64,000 nt of DNA. Origin: Yersinia aleksiciae. Its GTDB lineage: Bacteria > Pseudomonadota > Gammaproteobacteria > Enterobacterales > Enterobacteriaceae. How positions within the stretch are numbered: the stretch's first letter is position 1; each line of letters begins with the position of its first letter. The DNA lies in contig NZ_CP011975.1 of assembly GCF_001047675.1 (NCBI RefSeq), positions 2,768,073 to 2,832,072 of the forward strand. The letters are read 5' to 3'. Both the position numbers and the translations under genes were made by a program. Shown piece after piece: positions 23,393 to 35,201 of the stretch. Below the pieces are notes generated by a model. The model was given only the letters and a program-made list of their open reading frames with translations, ran no database searches and had not been told where the DNA came from.

Positions 23393-24145
23393 TTAGCAGC
23401 AGGCTAATTCAAAGGATAAACGGGCTGGCACAGTACCATTTTCACTGTCGAGTGGTAAGAAGCGAATGGCATATCGTGTTTTATGGCCAGAAATTTGCGG
23501 GTATAGCTGTGGCTCCAGTGGCAGACGCAATCTGAGCAGATCTGCGCCCTCAGCGTTATCTTGGAAGAAGCCATTCAAGCTGATTTGTGGGCGTAATGGA
23601 CCAGACTGGCGGATTAAATCTAAAATGATGGTCAGCGACTGATTGAGTGGGACTAAGCTTGCCAGTAATTTACCAATATGCTGATTGCGCTGTTCCTGTG
23701 GCTGATGCAGCCAAGTGTGTAACGTCGGTAAATCAAAACTACAGCAACCGCCGGGAATACTCAGCCGCTGGCGAACCACACTGATTAAGCGGTCCTCTTT
23801 TAATGACTGCCCAATTCGTGGTGCTGACATCAATACTGATGCTCGGTTTTTTAGCTGACTGCGCAGGGTATCCACTAACGACATATCAACGCCGGGCATA
23901 TCCGTCCATTGTTGTAACTTCTGTTGTTGGCGCTCAAGCTCTTTTAGCAAATCAGTGCGTACTTCACCGCGCTCAAGAACATCAATTAAATCAGATGCAG
24001 TACGGAAGAAGGTTAATGCACTGGCGATGTTATCTAATGAACACTGGCTTTCTAATTGTTGTAGTAAAAACTCCATTCTCAGCCAGGTACGCATTTTTTC
24101 ATTGAGCGGATGTTCAAATAGTATTGTTGAGGTGAGGTCACTCAT
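23393..24145 (-). CDS. zapD: ZapD, FtsZ-bundling division protein
   Basis: ZapD (YacF) binds the FtsZ C-terminal tail and crosslinks filaments in the cytoplasm. The 250-aa protein matches the family from [20 protein letters not shown] onward and ends [10 protein letters not shown], close to the 247-aa E. coli protein. Its start overlaps the coaE stop by 4 bp. FtsZ, its partner, is encoded 6 kb upstream in this window. Confidence 0.96.
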   Translation of the reverse strand: MSDLTSTILFEHPLNEKMRTWLRMEFLLQQLESQCSLDNIASALTFFRTASDLIDVLERGEVRTDLLKELERQQQKLQQWTDMPGVDMSLVDTLRSQLKNRASVLMSAPRIGQSLKEDRLISVVRQRLSIPGGCCSFDLPTLHTWLHQPQEQRNQHIGKLLASLVPLNQSLTIILDLIRQSGPLRPQISLNGFFQDNAEGADLLRLRLPLEPQLYPQISGHKTRYAIRFLPLDSENGTVPARLSFELACC

Positions 24146-24762
24146 CGATGTAGATCCTGTTGGGCCGCTGCCGCTAATTTTAAGTACTGCTGGTGTAATG
24201 AGGCAACTTGCGGGGCGATAATTAATGGATCGCCGCTATTGTCAATAATGTCATCAGCACAGGCCAGCCGCTGCTGTCGCGAAACCTGTGATGCTAAAAT
24301 ATGTTCTGCCTGTAGGCGGGTAATGCCATCTCTCGCCATCGTTCTCGCGAGTTGTATTTCAGGTGCAACATCTACCACTAACACACGATTGGCACGCTGG
24401 TGTAAACCATTTTCAATCAGCAGGGGGACAACCCAGAGTACGTATGGCTTATCTATCTCTGCAAGTTGGCGCTGAGTTTCTTGCTGGATAAGTGGATGCA
24501 ATAATGAATTTAACCATGCTTTTTCCTGCGGCTCACTGAAAATCTTTTCGCGTAACGCAGCACGATCCAATGTGCCATCAGTTTGCAAAATAGTTTCGCC
24601 ATAGTGGGAAGCAATAGCGGCTAACGCTGGCATTCCCGGCTCAACGACTTGGCGGGCAATGATATCAGCATCAATAAGGGGCACACCCAAATTGGCGAAT
24701 GTATTTGCCACGGTACTTTTGCCGCTGCCAATTCCGCCAGTGAGGGCCACAATATAGGTCAT
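24142..24762 (-). CDS. coaE: CoaE, dephospho-CoA kinase
   Basis: CoaE phosphorylates dephospho-CoA in the last step of coenzyme A synthesis. The 206-aa protein starts [20 protein letters not shown] with the P-loop at residues 9-17, followed by [16 protein letters not shown]. It is the first gene of the coaE-zapD-yacG group on the minus strand. Confidence 0.97.
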   Translation of the reverse strand: MTYIVALTGGIGSGKSTVANTFANLGVPLIDADIIARQVVEPGMPALAAIASHYGETILQTDGTLDRAALREKIFSEPQEKAWLNSLLHPLIQQETQRQLAEIDKPYVLWVVPLLIENGLHQRANRVLVVDVAPEIQLARTMARDGITRLQAEHILASQVSRQQRLACADDIIDNSGDPLIIAPQVASLHQQYLKLAAAAQQDLHR

Positions 24763-25055
24763 TGCCTAACCTTGCATGCTGTTAGTGAGTGGCCGAATTG
24801 TATCTGAAAGCAGGTGGTAAGGCATAGCAGGGAGTGCATTCTGTTTGAACTGCGTGGAAAAATACGTGAAGTAGTTATATTGACGGACGTGTGGCCGCGA
24901 CTCTTCAGGTAATTTGTGGGATTGTAGCGTAAATAAAGGTGAATTCGCAGTCTTGCCGAAGAATTATTCATGCGTATGATAGCTTCACTGGGATGGCGTG
25001 ATTTACGCCCGATCAATTTTGCGATCTATCGCCACTAACCAGGAAATAATGAGCC

Positions 25056-26099
25056 ATGCGTATTGAAGAAGGTTTGAAGTTAGGTTTCAAAGATGTGTTA
25101 ATCCGCCCTAAACGTTCAACACTGAAAAGCCGCTCTGAAGTGGAACTGGAGCGTCAGTTTACCTTCAAACACTCAGGTTGGAATTGGTCCGGTGTACCTA
25201 TCATCGCCGCTAATATGGATACCGTTGGCACCTTCCGCATGGCTGAGGTCTTGGCCTCATTCGATGTCCTTACTGCGGTTCATAAGCACTACACTGTTGA
25301 GCAGTGGGGCGAGTTTGTGAAGCGTGTTCCTGAGTCAGTGTTGCGCCATGTTATGGTCTCAACGGGCACCTCTTCTGCTGATTTCGACAAAATGAAACAA
25401 ATTTTGGCGTTATCACCTGCTTTAAAATTCATCTGTATTGATGTGGCTAACGGCTACTCAGAGCATTTTGTCGCCTTCCTGCAAAGAGCCCGTGAAGCTT
25501 GCCCGGATAAAGTGATCTGCGCAGGAAATGTGGTCACTGGCGAGATGGTTGAAGAGCTGATCCTTTCTGGTGCTGACATTGTTAAAGTTGGCATTGGACC
25601 TGGCTCAGTATGTACTACACGAGTGAAAACTGGGGTTGGCTATCCACAGCTATCTGCTGTTATCGAGTGTGCTGATGCGGCACATGGTCTGGGGGGACAG
25701 ATTGTCAGTGATGGCGGCTGTTCAGTACCGGGTGATGTGGCTAAAGCGTTCGGCGGTGGTGCTGACTTTGTGATGTTGGGTGGTATGCTGGCTGGCCATG
25801 ATGAGTGTGAAGGCCGTGTTGTTGAAGAGAATGGCGAGAAATTCATGCTGTTCTACGGTATGAGCTCTGAATCTGCGATGAAACGCCATGTAGGCGGTGT
25901 TGCTGAGTATCGTGCAGCAGAAGGTAAAACGGTGAAGTTGCCATTACGTGGTTCCGTCGATAACACGGTTCGTGACATTATGGGCGGCTTACGTTCAGCG
26001 TGCACTTACGTCGGTGCTTCACACTTAAAAGAGCTGACCAAACGCACCACGTTTATCCGTGTCGCAGAGCAAGAAAACCGCGTATTTGGCAGCAATTAA
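25056..26099 (+). CDS. guaC: GuaC, GMP reductase
   Basis: GuaC converts GMP to IMP with NADPH in purine salvage. The 347-aa TIM-barrel protein has the catalytic Cys186 in [17 protein letters not shown] and the phosphate-binding [27 protein letters not shown] region. A good AGGAAA ribosome binding site precedes ATG 25056. Transcribed divergently from coaE across a 293-bp gap that holds no other gene. Confidence 0.98.
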   Translation: MRIEEGLKLGFKDVLIRPKRSTLKSRSEVELERQFTFKHSGWNWSGVPIIAANMDTVGTFRMAEVLASFDVLTAVHKHYTVEQWGEFVKRVPESVLRHVMVSTGTSSADFDKMKQILALSPALKFICIDVANGYSEHFVAFLQRAREACPDKVICAGNVVTGEMVEELILSGADIVKVGIGPGSVCTTRVKTGVGYPQLSAVIECADAAHGLGGQIVSDGGCSVPGDVAKAFGGGADFVMLGGMLAGHDECEGRVVEENGEKFMLFYGMSSESAMKRHVGGVAEYRAAEGKTVKLPLRGSVDNTVRDIMGGLRSACTYVGASHLKELTKRTTFIRVAEQENRVFGSN

Positions 26100-26174
26100 T
26101 CCCTAGTTTCCGGTGATGATTATTTTCTGGATGCAGTGGTCAATGAATACCTGAAGTTTATTCATTGATATGGC

Positions 26175-26205
26175 AAGGGCGCAATTAACAAAGCGCCCTT
26201 TGTCA
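26175..26205 (+). terminator. Terminator after guaC
   Basis: AAGGGCGC (26175-26182) pairs with GCGCCCTT (26193-26200) around a 10-nt loop, followed by a short T-rich stretch. The gene on the far side, hofC, runs towards it on the other strand. Confidence 0.7.
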
Positions 26206-26235
26206 TTATGTTTCCTCCCGTCATCACGCTATCAC

Positions 26236-26283
26236 GTCACTACGTCACTACGTCACTACGTCACTACGTCACTACGTCACCAC
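26236..26283. repeat. 8-bp tandem repeat, six units
   Basis: The unit GTCACTAC is repeated five times perfectly from 26236, followed by a sixth copy with one change (GTCACCAC). It lies in the gap between convergent guaC and hofC. Such arrays often vary in copy number by slippage. It has no spacer sequences and is not a CRISPR. Confidence 0.95.
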
Positions 26284-26312
26284 GCACGATAGCTTTCCTC
26301 TAACGCGCCCAT

Positions 26313-27512
26313 CTATCCTATGACATCCCCTAACTGGAATATCGGTAAATACATCGCTATCACCAGAACGCCAACAATACCGCCAATTATCAGCATCAAA
26401 AGTGGCTCCAACATTTGAGTGAGGTTATCCGCCAAATCTTGTGTTTGTTGCTGATGCCAATCTGCCAATTTATCCAACAGTACATCCAGAGCTCCTGACT
26501 CTTCACCCACCCGCACCAGTTGTTGGCACAGTGGGGGGAATAATGGGTGTTGGGCGAGGGCGGTATACAAAGGAGTACCTTGAGTTATCTGCTGTTGAAT
26601 ATGCAGCAGCGCTTGCCGATAGGTATCGTTACTGACGGAAAGAAGTGCAGCATCTAATCCAGCAGTCAGTGGTAATCCTGCATGTTGAGTGATAGCCAAT
26701 GTTTGAAATATTTGGCTAAGACAACTACCACGAATTAATGCCGAGACGAGTGGAGTGCGTAATAGAAATTTTTGCTCCCATAGCTGACAGCTAGCCCTAT
26801 TCCGACGTGCATAATAATATCCAGTACAGAGTGATATCAATACGATGGTAATGTATAGGCCATAATCCGTAAGAAATGCGGATATCAAAAGAAGCGAGGC
26901 AGTAAGTGCGGGTAATGGTGTATCAAATGATTGATAGATTTGTGCAAATTCAGGTAGCACCATTACCAGCATGACAATACTGACAACCAACGCGATGATA
27001 CAGACAAACACGGGATACTTTAGCGCTTTGACCACTTTCTTTTGTAATTTTTGCTGCCGTTCCTGATGCTCTACCAACTGAATGCAACACTGCTCAAGAT
27101 TCCCGGTTAACTCCCCCATGGCAATCACTGGGGGATATAATCGCGGAAAAATACGTGGGTAACGTGCCATTGCTTCGGATAATGATTGGCCTTGTGAAAC
27201 TTGTTGGCTGATTTCCTGTAATAAGCATCGCCATGGAAGGGCATCTATCTCTTTTGCTAATAACTGCAAGCTATTAACTAAAGGCAAGCCAGCTTGCAGT
27301 AAGGTGGCTAACTGTCGGGTAACGGTGATCAGAAGCTCTCCTCGCCAATAGCTAACCGATAGCCGCTTACCGCCCTTAATGCCCAGTGGTTGTAATCCAA
27401 GGCTGAATATGTGTTTGTAGACAATGTTTCTCTCTGTTGCCAGTAGCGTACCTGTGTGCAACTGCCCAGCAGTACCAATTGCTCTCCAATAGAATAAGCG
27501 CTGCTGGCTCAC
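26313..27512 (-). CDS. hofC: HofC, type IV pilus inner-membrane platform protein (PilC/GspF family)
   Basis: The 399-aa protein resembles the GspF/PilC platform that couples the assembly ATPase to pilin polymerisation. It has two GspF repeats (conserved GELTGNLEQC in the first and GEESGALDVLLDKLADW in the second) and three hydrophobic stretches, near residues 175, 220 and 375. It starts 4 bp inside the hofB stop and is the last gene of ppdD-hofB-hofC. Whether the system is functional cannot be told from this window, since most other pilus genes are elsewhere. Confidence 0.92.
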   Translation of the reverse strand: MSQQRLFYWRAIGTAGQLHTGTLLATERNIVYKHIFSLGLQPLGIKGGKRLSVSYWRGELLITVTRQLATLLQAGLPLVNSLQLLAKEIDALPWRCLLQEISQQVSQGQSLSEAMARYPRIFPRLYPPVIAMGELTGNLEQCCIQLVEHQERQQKLQKKVVKALKYPVFVCIIALVVSIVMLVMVLPEFAQIYQSFDTPLPALTASLLLISAFLTDYGLYITIVLISLCTGYYYARRNRASCQLWEQKFLLRTPLVSALIRGSCLSQIFQTLAITQHAGLPLTAGLDAALLSVSNDTYRQALLHIQQQITQGTPLYTALAQHPLFPPLCQQLVRVGEESGALDVLLDKLADWHQQQTQDLADNLTQMLEPLLMLIIGGIVGVLVIAMYLPIFQLGDVIG

Positions 27513-29047
27513 GGCGTTGCCTCAACTTCGGTTAAGAACCCTACAACACGATTAACTTCCTCGAGAGTGGTGACGCCACTTTCGACTAACGCCAGACCTG
27601 CCGAGAGTAATGTTTTTTGCCCCTGTTCCTGCGCAATTCGCGTAAGCTCGGATGGGTTAACATTGTGGAGCAAAGCTTGTTGGATTTGCGGGGTGATATT
27701 TAGCATCTCGTAAATACCCGTTCGGCCATAATAGCCCGCACAGCAATGTTCACAGCCTAGAGCTTGATAATGTTGCAATGGGGTTGCTCGTACTTCTGTT
27801 GGGGGCTGAAAAAGGTGAGGAGATGCCTGCCGACAGTGTAGGCAGAGCTTACGCACGAGGCGCTGGGCGATAACTAAGCTTAGGCTCGAGGCAATGAGGT
27901 GACGCTCTATTCCCATTTGTGTTAGGCGTGTCAGTGTTTCAGCCGTTGAATTGGTATGCAGTGTTGAGAGCACCAGATGCCCTGTCAGTGCTGCTTTAAC
28001 CGCTATTTCTGCGGTTTCGTTGTCACGAATTTCACCTAGCATCACCACATCAGGATCCTGACGTAGCATCGCACGTAATACATGAGAAAAATCCAGCCCA
28101 ATCTTACTATTGATCTGAGTTTGATTTATGCCATCAACCTGAATTTCAGTGGGATCTTCAACGCTACATATGTTTCTTTTGGGCTGATTAAGATGCCCCA
28201 GACTGCAATAAAGTGTCACCGTTTTACCACTGCCTGTAGGCCCGGTTACCAGTATCAGACCTTGCGGAGCCGATAAAGCCCGCGTTAATTGTTGGACCGC
28301 AATTTTGGGCAGCCCTAGCGTTTCCAATGTTGTTTGCTGCTGCATGTTAAGGATGCGCAGCACCACTTTCTCACCATACTGCACTGGAAGAGTCGCTATT
28401 CTCATTGAGTAGCAAGTGCCTTTTAGCTGTAGATTTAACTGACCATCTTGCGGTAACCGCTTTTCTGCGATATTCAATTTTGACAACACTTTCAGGCAAC
28501 TGCTGATTCGACTGGCTAACTCGGTTGTGGGCGGTGGTGATTCATGTAATACACCGTCAATTCGTAAACGGATGCGATAACGGTGCTGATAAGGTTCAAA
28601 ATGGATATCTGATGCGCGTTTTTGAATCGCTAGCCAGAGTGTTTGATTGATAAATTGAATAACAGGAGTATCACTTTCACTATCAAGCAGGGTTTCATCC
28701 AGATCCTGCAATGGTAGGTTCGATGGGGTAGTTCCCTGCTGTCTACCCAGTTGTTGGAATGTAGTTTGAGTGTGATCTGTGGAATCGACTCCTTTGCTTC
28801 GTTGTTCTTTAGCTGATGACGCCAGATACAATGACTGTTCAATCTTGGCTTCTGGCCAATATTCCACTCTGATTTTACGGCCACAAGTAAAACGCAATGC
28901 TGTTAATAACTCATCATTTACCGGGCCAGATGAAGCTATGGACAGATTCTTACCATCGAGTTTGAGTGCGATTGTTCTATGACGGCGACAGAGTATGTGC
29001 AATTCGTCACTGATTGCTTCAAGTGGAGATGTCATGCGCTCAGTCAT
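27509..29047 (-). CDS. hofB: HofB, type IV pilus assembly ATPase (PilB/GspE family)
   Basis: The product is about 512 aa with the GspE-type secretion ATPase core: Walker A GPTGSGKT, aspartate box and Walker B (DPDVVMLGEIRD), the His box TGHLVLSTLHTNS, and a CxxC pair on each side of the zinc region (CLHC and CEHC). I choose the ATG at 29047, which overlaps the ppdD stop by 8 bp and has AAGG about 9 nt upstream; the ATG at 29035 is an alternative. The longer open frame to 29107 would run far into ppdD. Confidence 0.92.
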   Translation of the reverse strand: MTERMTSPLEAISDELHILCRRHRTIALKLDGKNLSIASSGPVNDELLTALRFTCGRKIRVEYWPEAKIEQSLYLASSAKEQRSKGVDSTDHTQTTFQQLGRQQGTTPSNLPLQDLDETLLDSESDTPVIQFINQTLWLAIQKRASDIHFEPYQHRYRIRLRIDGVLHESPPPTTELASRISSCLKVLSKLNIAEKRLPQDGQLNLQLKGTCYSMRIATLPVQYGEKVVLRILNMQQQTTLETLGLPKIAVQQLTRALSAPQGLILVTGPTGSGKTVTLYCSLGHLNQPKRNICSVEDPTEIQVDGINQTQINSKIGLDFSHVLRAMLRQDPDVVMLGEIRDNETAEIAVKAALTGHLVLSTLHTNSTAETLTRLTQMGIERHLIASSLSLVIAQRLVRKLCLHCRQASPHLFQPPTEVRATPLQHYQALGCEHCCAGYYGRTGIYEMLNITPQIQQALLHNVNPSELTRIAQEQGQKTLLSAGLALVESGVTTLEEVNRVVGFLTEVEATP

Positions 29048-29486
29048 TTGATGCTGCCTTATCATTGAAACGGAATACGGCCTTACAGCTATCAGCAAGG
29101 CTGTCATCGGTTGTGGTGCATGTTCTCGACCAGACTATATTTCCGCTGCGGCTTAATGTGGGCGACATTACCAGAGTCAGACTGGCGAGTGTCTGTTGAC
29201 CAGTGAGTGTAATCACCCCGTTATCAATGGCTGTTGCATTGACATAGCGGGATGGCTGCCCCGTGGGTATTCCGTTATTACCCGCATTGCAGCTATCAAG
29301 CTTGGCATGTTCCAGCGCACAGAGTTCGACCGCCATTTTGTAGGGAACGATGCTCTGTAACATATCGGTGAGTGCCGCTTTTTGGAGGTAACGCTGATAG
29401 GAAGGGATACCAATACCACTGAGAACTGCGATTATCGCGATCACAACCATCAATTCAATTAATGTAAAACCTTGTTGATTAGCCAT
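29040..29486 (-). CDS. ppdD: PpdD, type IV major prepilin
   Basis: The 148-aa protein begins MANQQG/FTLIELMVVIAIIAVLSGIGIP. This is a classic type IV prepilin leader with the cleavage Gly before Phe and Glu at mature position 5. Cysteines at the middle (CALEHAKLDSC) and near the end (CTTTDDSLADSC) could form disulfides. It heads the ppdD-hofB-hofC operon, next to nadC as in E. coli. The prepilin peptidase is not in this window. Confidence 0.95.
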   Translation of the reverse strand: MANQQGFTLIELMVVIAIIAVLSGIGIPSYQRYLQKAALTDMLQSIVPYKMAVELCALEHAKLDSCNAGNNGIPTGQPSRYVNATAIDNGVITLTGQQTLASLTLVMSPTLSRSGNIVWSRTCTTTDDSLADSCKAVFRFNDKAASND

Positions 29487-29683
29487 TTACCACTCTCCTT
29501 GTGTTTGAGAAAACGAAGCAAGAGTGCAGATTTTTAATTCGGGAGAAAAGGGGCATTACATCGATTTGCGAAGCGTACTGTCGGATATTTAGGTTGTTGC
29601 AGTGGAATCACAGATAACTTCGGCGACGTTCGCAAAATAGAATTAGCGTCTGTTAATAACGGTGAATCGCCGAAGGTAATTTG

Positions 29684-29749
29684 ATATACCTTTCATCTTT
29701 CAAGTTGTAGGTGTGTAAGCGTGCTTGTTATTCGGCCCATCCATGGGCC
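29684..29749. repeat. ERIC end fragment and GGCCCAT palindrome after nadC
   Basis: ATATACCTTTCATCTTTCAAG at 29684 onward matches the left terminus of the ERIC elements in this window, but no right half is visible. Next to it, GGCCCATCCATGGGCC (29734-29749) is a perfect 7-bp stem with a 2-nt centre. The hairpin lies 20 bp past the nadC stop and may help terminate nadC, though the T-run is weak. Confidence 0.5.
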
Positions 29750-29769
29750 TTATTACTGAGGGACAGGAT

Positions 29770-31359
<1,590 letters not shown>

Positions 31360-31507
31360 TCGTGATGTGGACGTAACTCAATATCAGCCAGAGGCTATTG
31401 CCGAGCGCTTATCTGTTTACGGCCTCATCTGATATTGTTGTTTATAGATGCCGGGAGGCATATGCCCTGCTTCAGGGCGGTTAAATGCAAAGGGAGAATA
31501 AGAGCTA

Positions 31508-32362
31508 ATGACACTGTTTACGTTGTTACTGGTGCTGGCGTGGGAACGCTTATTTAAACTGGGCGAACATTGGCAGTTAGATCACCGTCTTGAAGTTATA
31601 TTTGCTCGCTTACGCCACTTTTCGTTAGTACAAACCATTTTGCTGACCGCCGTGTGGATGGCATTGGTATGGCTGATTTTACAATTAGCACAAAATATCT
31701 TATTCGGTTTCCCACTGTTACTTATCTGGATACTGATTTGCCTGCTATGTATTGGTGCGGGTGGCATACGTAAACATTATCGAGCTTATCTGAAGGCTGC
31801 GCGGCAGGGTGATGCACATGCCACTGATAAAATGGCCGAGGAGTTAGCGTTAATCCATGGCTTGCCAATGGATAGCGGCGAGAAAGCCAGACTGCAATCC
31901 CTGCAAAATGCACTTTTGTGGATAAATTTCCGCTATTATTTGGCCCCGATTTTCTGGTTTGTTGTCTGTGTTAACTATGGCCCGGTGGCGTTAGCGGGTT
32001 ACGCGATGTTACGCGGTTATCAAACTTGGTTAGCACGGCATCACACTCCGTTACAGCGATCTCAATCGGGTATTGATCGCATCCTGCATTGGTTGGATTG
32101 GATACCTGTGCGGCTGGTGGGTGTTGCCTATGCATTATTAGGTCATGGTGAAAGGGCACTACCCGCGTGGTTTGCTTCACTAGGTGATTTCCATTCTCAG
32201 CAATACCAAGTACTGACTAAACTTGCTCAATATTCGTTGGCCCGAGAGCCTCATTTAGACCCCGTACAGACACCGAGATCTGCTGTTTCATTGGCACGAA
32301 AAGTGACATTGGCAATGATTGTGGTGGTGGCTTTACTAACAATTTATGGCGCGTTAGTTTAG
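31508..32362 (+). CDS. ampE: AmpE, inner-membrane protein linked to ampD
   Basis: The 284-aa protein starts [23 protein letters not shown] and has four hydrophobic segments, near residues 45-90, 145-165 and at the C-terminus ([19 protein letters not shown]). It matches AmpE in length and position. Its biochemical role is not firmly known; it has been proposed as a sensory component of the amp system. A small hairpin GCCCTG/CAGGGC lies at 31463-31477, before its ribosome binding site. Confidence 0.95.
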   Translation: MTLFTLLLVLAWERLFKLGEHWQLDHRLEVIFARLRHFSLVQTILLTAVWMALVWLILQLAQNILFGFPLLLIWILICLLCIGAGGIRKHYRAYLKAARQGDAHATDKMAEELALIHGLPMDSGEKARLQSLQNALLWINFRYYLAPIFWFVVCVNYGPVALAGYAMLRGYQTWLARHHTPLQRSQSGIDRILHWLDWIPVRLVGVAYALLGHGERALPAWFASLGDFHSQQYQVLTKLAQYSLAREPHLDPVQTPRSAVSLARKVTLAMIVVVALLTIYGALV

Positions 32363-32466
32363 TGTTCTGAATCCAGCGCGGATCGGAGGGGGCCCGAGCC
32401 GCGTGATTTCATTAGAATTTAGCCAATTAAAGGACGCTTATCTGGCTGAACTTCTGGTTCAGTGAG

Positions 32467-33423
32467 TTAGTCATTATCCGCCGGTGGCTCACCGAATATC
32501 GGCATACCTTGTTTATCCCAATGGATGGTTTTGATTCGGGTGTGGCGGTTGGGGTCATAGAGCGGATCACCTTCAATCTCGGTGTAATTTCTGGCGTGAT
32601 AAACCAGCACATCTTTACCACTTTCATTGCGGGTAAAACTGTTATGACCCGGGCCGAATTGGCGATTTTGGTCATGGGTGCGGAACAGCGGTTCTGGCGA
32701 TTTATGCCATTGAGTGGCATCCAAAATATTACTGTTGATGTCAGCCCAGAGTAGGCCGATGCAGTAGTTCTCATCAGTGGCACTCGCCGAGTAACTGATA
32801 AAAATACGCTCGCCATGGGTAATCACTGCTGGCCCTTCGTTTACCCAAAAACCGATGGTTTCCCAAGGTAATTCCGGTTGACTCAGCATTACTGGCACAC
32901 CTTTTAGTGTCCATGGATTCTCCATTTCGGCCAAATAGAGGTTTGAATTACCACGAATAGCGGGATCTTTCTGCGCCCACAAATAGTAGTGCTTACCTTG
33001 ATGCTCAAAGTGGGTGGCATCGAGTGAGAAACTGTCCAGTGGCGTAGTAATCCGCCCCTTCTCAACCCATTGTCCCGTCAGGGGATTGGCGGCATCGCAC
33101 TCTAAAGCAAACATACGGTGTTGGAATAAGCCATCGGCGATCTCCGGTGAATGGGTCGCCGCAAAGTAGAGGTACCATTTCCCCGCGATAAAATGCAATT
33201 CAGGTGCCCAGATGAGTGCACTCATTGGACCTTGCTGTGGCTTCTGCCACACCGTGACGGCTTCGGCCTGTGCCAAGCCGATCAGCGATGGCGCACGGCG
33301 CAGTTCAAGGCGGTCATATTCAGGTACTGAGGCGGTGAAATAGTAATAGCCATCAGTGTGCAGAGTGATAAATGGGTCTGCCCGCTGTTTAATCAATGGG
33401 TTAGGGTAGTGATGCTCAGTCAT
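32467..33423 (-). CDS. Glycoside hydrolase family 43 enzyme, probable arabinofuranosidase or xylosidase
   Basis: This 318-aa protein has the GH43 five-bladed propeller pattern. Likely catalytic residues are Asp16 (QRADPFIT), Asp135 as pKa modulator (SLDATHF) and Glu196 as acid (VNEGPAVI). There is no signal peptide, so it should act in the cytoplasm on imported short arabino- or xylo-oligosaccharides. It lies 15 bp after a GPH-family sugar symporter on the same strand, which supports a two-gene uptake-and-hydrolysis unit. The exact substrate cannot be told from sequence. The pair is inserted between ampE and aroP, which are neighbours in E. coli. Confidence 0.85.
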   Translation of the reverse strand: MTEHHYPNPLIKQRADPFITLHTDGYYYFTASVPEYDRLELRRAPSLIGLAQAEAVTVWQKPQQGPMSALIWAPELHFIAGKWYLYFAATHSPEIADGLFQHRMFALECDAANPLTGQWVEKGRITTPLDSFSLDATHFEHQGKHYYLWAQKDPAIRGNSNLYLAEMENPWTLKGVPVMLSQPELPWETIGFWVNEGPAVITHGERIFISYSASATDENYCIGLLWADINSNILDATQWHKSPEPLFRTHDQNRQFGPGHNSFTRNESGKDVLVYHARNYTEIEGDPLYDPNRHTRIKTIHWDKQGMPIFGEPPADND

Positions 33424-33438
33424 ACTGACTCCTTACGT

Positions 33439-34833
33439 TTATTTAGCTTCCAGTTGTTTACCAATACGATAGTCACTGAGTTCTTGATAATTAAGGCGAC
33501 GTTTTTCCAGATCGATCTGAATTTGCTGCATCAGGCTCCGGTCAACCTTCAAGAGTCGAACCACACCGGCCGTAATCAGATAGCCAATCCCAGGGATCAC
33601 CGTGAACAGCAACACAATACTGTTTAACGCGCTGGGTGCCTGATTGATGGCATCAGCCTGATAGCCGCTGGCCGATAATAGAAAGCCCACCATGGCACCG
33701 GCTACGGCCAATCCAACTTTCAGGAAAAACAGGTTACCGGAGAAGCTGATACCGGTGATGCGTTTACCTGTTTTCCATTCGCCGTAGTCATCAACATCGG
33801 CCATTAATGACCAGTGCAGTGGAGAAGGGATCTGGTGCAGGATATTAAGCAGGAAGTAGGCCACCACAATCACTGAGGTGAGATGCGGGTTGAGGAAATA
33901 GAAGCCACAAGAGAAGATAGCCAGCACGATATTAGTCCAGAAGAAGACTTTTAATTTGCAGAATTTATCTGTCAGCGGTTTTGCCAGCGCACTGCCAATC
34001 ATCATGCCGATAACGCCGAGGCTGATAAATAAGCTGGCAAAAGAGAATGATTGTTGCATGACATAAGTGACGTAGTACATGGTGGCTGCCATGCGGATAA
34101 AGCCGGGGCAGACATTGCAGAATGTGAGCAGCAGGATGCGGACCCACTGGTCATTTTTCCACACATCGCGCAGGTCTGCTTTCAGCGCGTCATGGGTGGG
34201 AACGGCAGGTTTAATACGCTCCTTCACGGTGGCGAAGCAGAATAAGAACATAAAGAATGCCACCGCGGCTAAAACACCCATCGCCATTTGATATCCACGC
34301 GCTTTATCTGCGCCGCCAAACCATTCAGCCATTGGTAACAACGTCATCGATAATATCAAGGTGGCGATACCCACCATGATAAAACGGTAAGACTGGCAGG
34401 AGACGCGCTCTTTAGGATCAGAGGTAATGACGCCACCTAATGAGCAGTAAGGGATATTGATGGCGGTATAAGCCAGAGACATTAAGAAGTAGGTGACAAA
34501 AGCATAGATAACTTTGCTGTTATAGGTCCATTCAGGGGTGGTAAACATCAGTACGCTGAATAAGACATAGGGCAAGGACATCCATAATAGATAGGGACGA
34601 AAACGACCATAACGGCTTTGGGTGCGGTCAGCGATGGCCCCCATAATCGGGTCAGTCACGGCATCCAGTACCCGCACCGAAAGTAGCAGAATACCGACTA
34701 ATGCGGGCGCGAGGCCGAAAATATCGGTGTAGAAGTAATTCAGGAACAACATGATTGCTCCACCAATCATATTGCAACCAGCATCCCCCATCCCATACCC
34801 GATCTTTTCCTTCACTGTGAGTGCGGTGCTCAT
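33439..34833 (-). CDS. GPH-family sugar:cation symporter (YagG/XynP/YicJ-like)
   Basis: The 464-aa inner-membrane protein has 12 hydrophobic segments and the GPH/melibiose-permease family start KEKIGYGMGDAGCNM. The family loop VTDPIMGAIADRTQSRYGRFRPYLLW follows. Members bring in sugars or glycosides with Na+ or H+; YagG and XynP relatives are linked to xylosides. The GH43 gene immediately downstream suggests a xylose- or arabinose-containing substrate. No regulator lies beside it. Confidence 0.88.
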   Translation of the reverse strand: MSTALTVKEKIGYGMGDAGCNMIGGAIMLFLNYFYTDIFGLAPALVGILLLSVRVLDAVTDPIMGAIADRTQSRYGRFRPYLLWMSLPYVLFSVLMFTTPEWTYNSKVIYAFVTYFLMSLAYTAINIPYCSLGGVITSDPKERVSCQSYRFIMVGIATLILSMTLLPMAEWFGGADKARGYQMAMGVLAAVAFFMFLFCFATVKERIKPAVPTHDALKADLRDVWKNDQWVRILLLTFCNVCPGFIRMAATMYYVTYVMQQSFSFASLFISLGVIGMMIGSALAKPLTDKFCKLKVFFWTNIVLAIFSCGFYFLNPHLTSVIVVAYFLLNILHQIPSPLHWSLMADVDDYGEWKTGKRITGISFSGNLFFLKVGLAVAGAMVGFLLSASGYQADAINQAPSALNSIVLLFTVIPGIGYLITAGVVRLLKVDRSLMQQIQIDLEKRRLNYQELSDYRIGKQLEAK

Positions 34834-35114
34834 GGATATTTTCTCCGTTATGGATCAAAAACAGTCATTGGGGATGGATTATTACTGCTCAATTGGTGGG
34901 GACATCAGAAGTTAATGGTTATAGAGATGGACAAACATGTCATCGCTATCAAAGTGTGAACTCGCCTACAAAAAAATAGATGCCGCAAATTGAACAGATA
35001 AGCGATATCAAACTGGTGATTGCCAAGATGATAGAGTGGGTATTCACTGGGCAGTGAGATCAATAGGTTAGCTGAGGTAAGGGCAGGATTTGGCGTGAAT
35101 GGGGTTATTTTTTC
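34834..35114. other. Upstream region of the sugar symporter gene
   Basis: About 280 bp separate the symporter start from the aroP terminator. A ribosome binding site GGAGAAAATATCC reads on the minus strand just before the symporter. I see no gene and no clear operator; a TGTGA half-site near 34956 lacks a good second half for CRP. Confidence 0.5.
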
Positions 35115-35157
35115 TAAACATTAAAATGAACGGGCCAGCACTGGAGGCTGGCCCGTT
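35115..35157 (-). terminator. Terminator after aroP
   Basis: AACGGGCCAGC (35129-35139) pairs perfectly with GCTGGCCCGTT (35147-35157), an 11-bp stem with 7-nt loop. On the minus strand it is followed by a T-rich stretch, so it serves aroP. Confidence 0.85.
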
Positions 35158-35201
35158 AGCGACGTTATCATCAGATTCTGAGGATAACAGGTGATTTTCT
35201 G

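Noticed and set aside
24759..25016. 85-codon minus-strand open frame between coaE and guaC
   Set aside because: No conserved features, and it would cover the promoter region of guaC and the coaE start.
26236..26283. Short repeat array as a CRISPR
   Set aside because: Units are 8 bp with no spacers between them and there are no cas genes.
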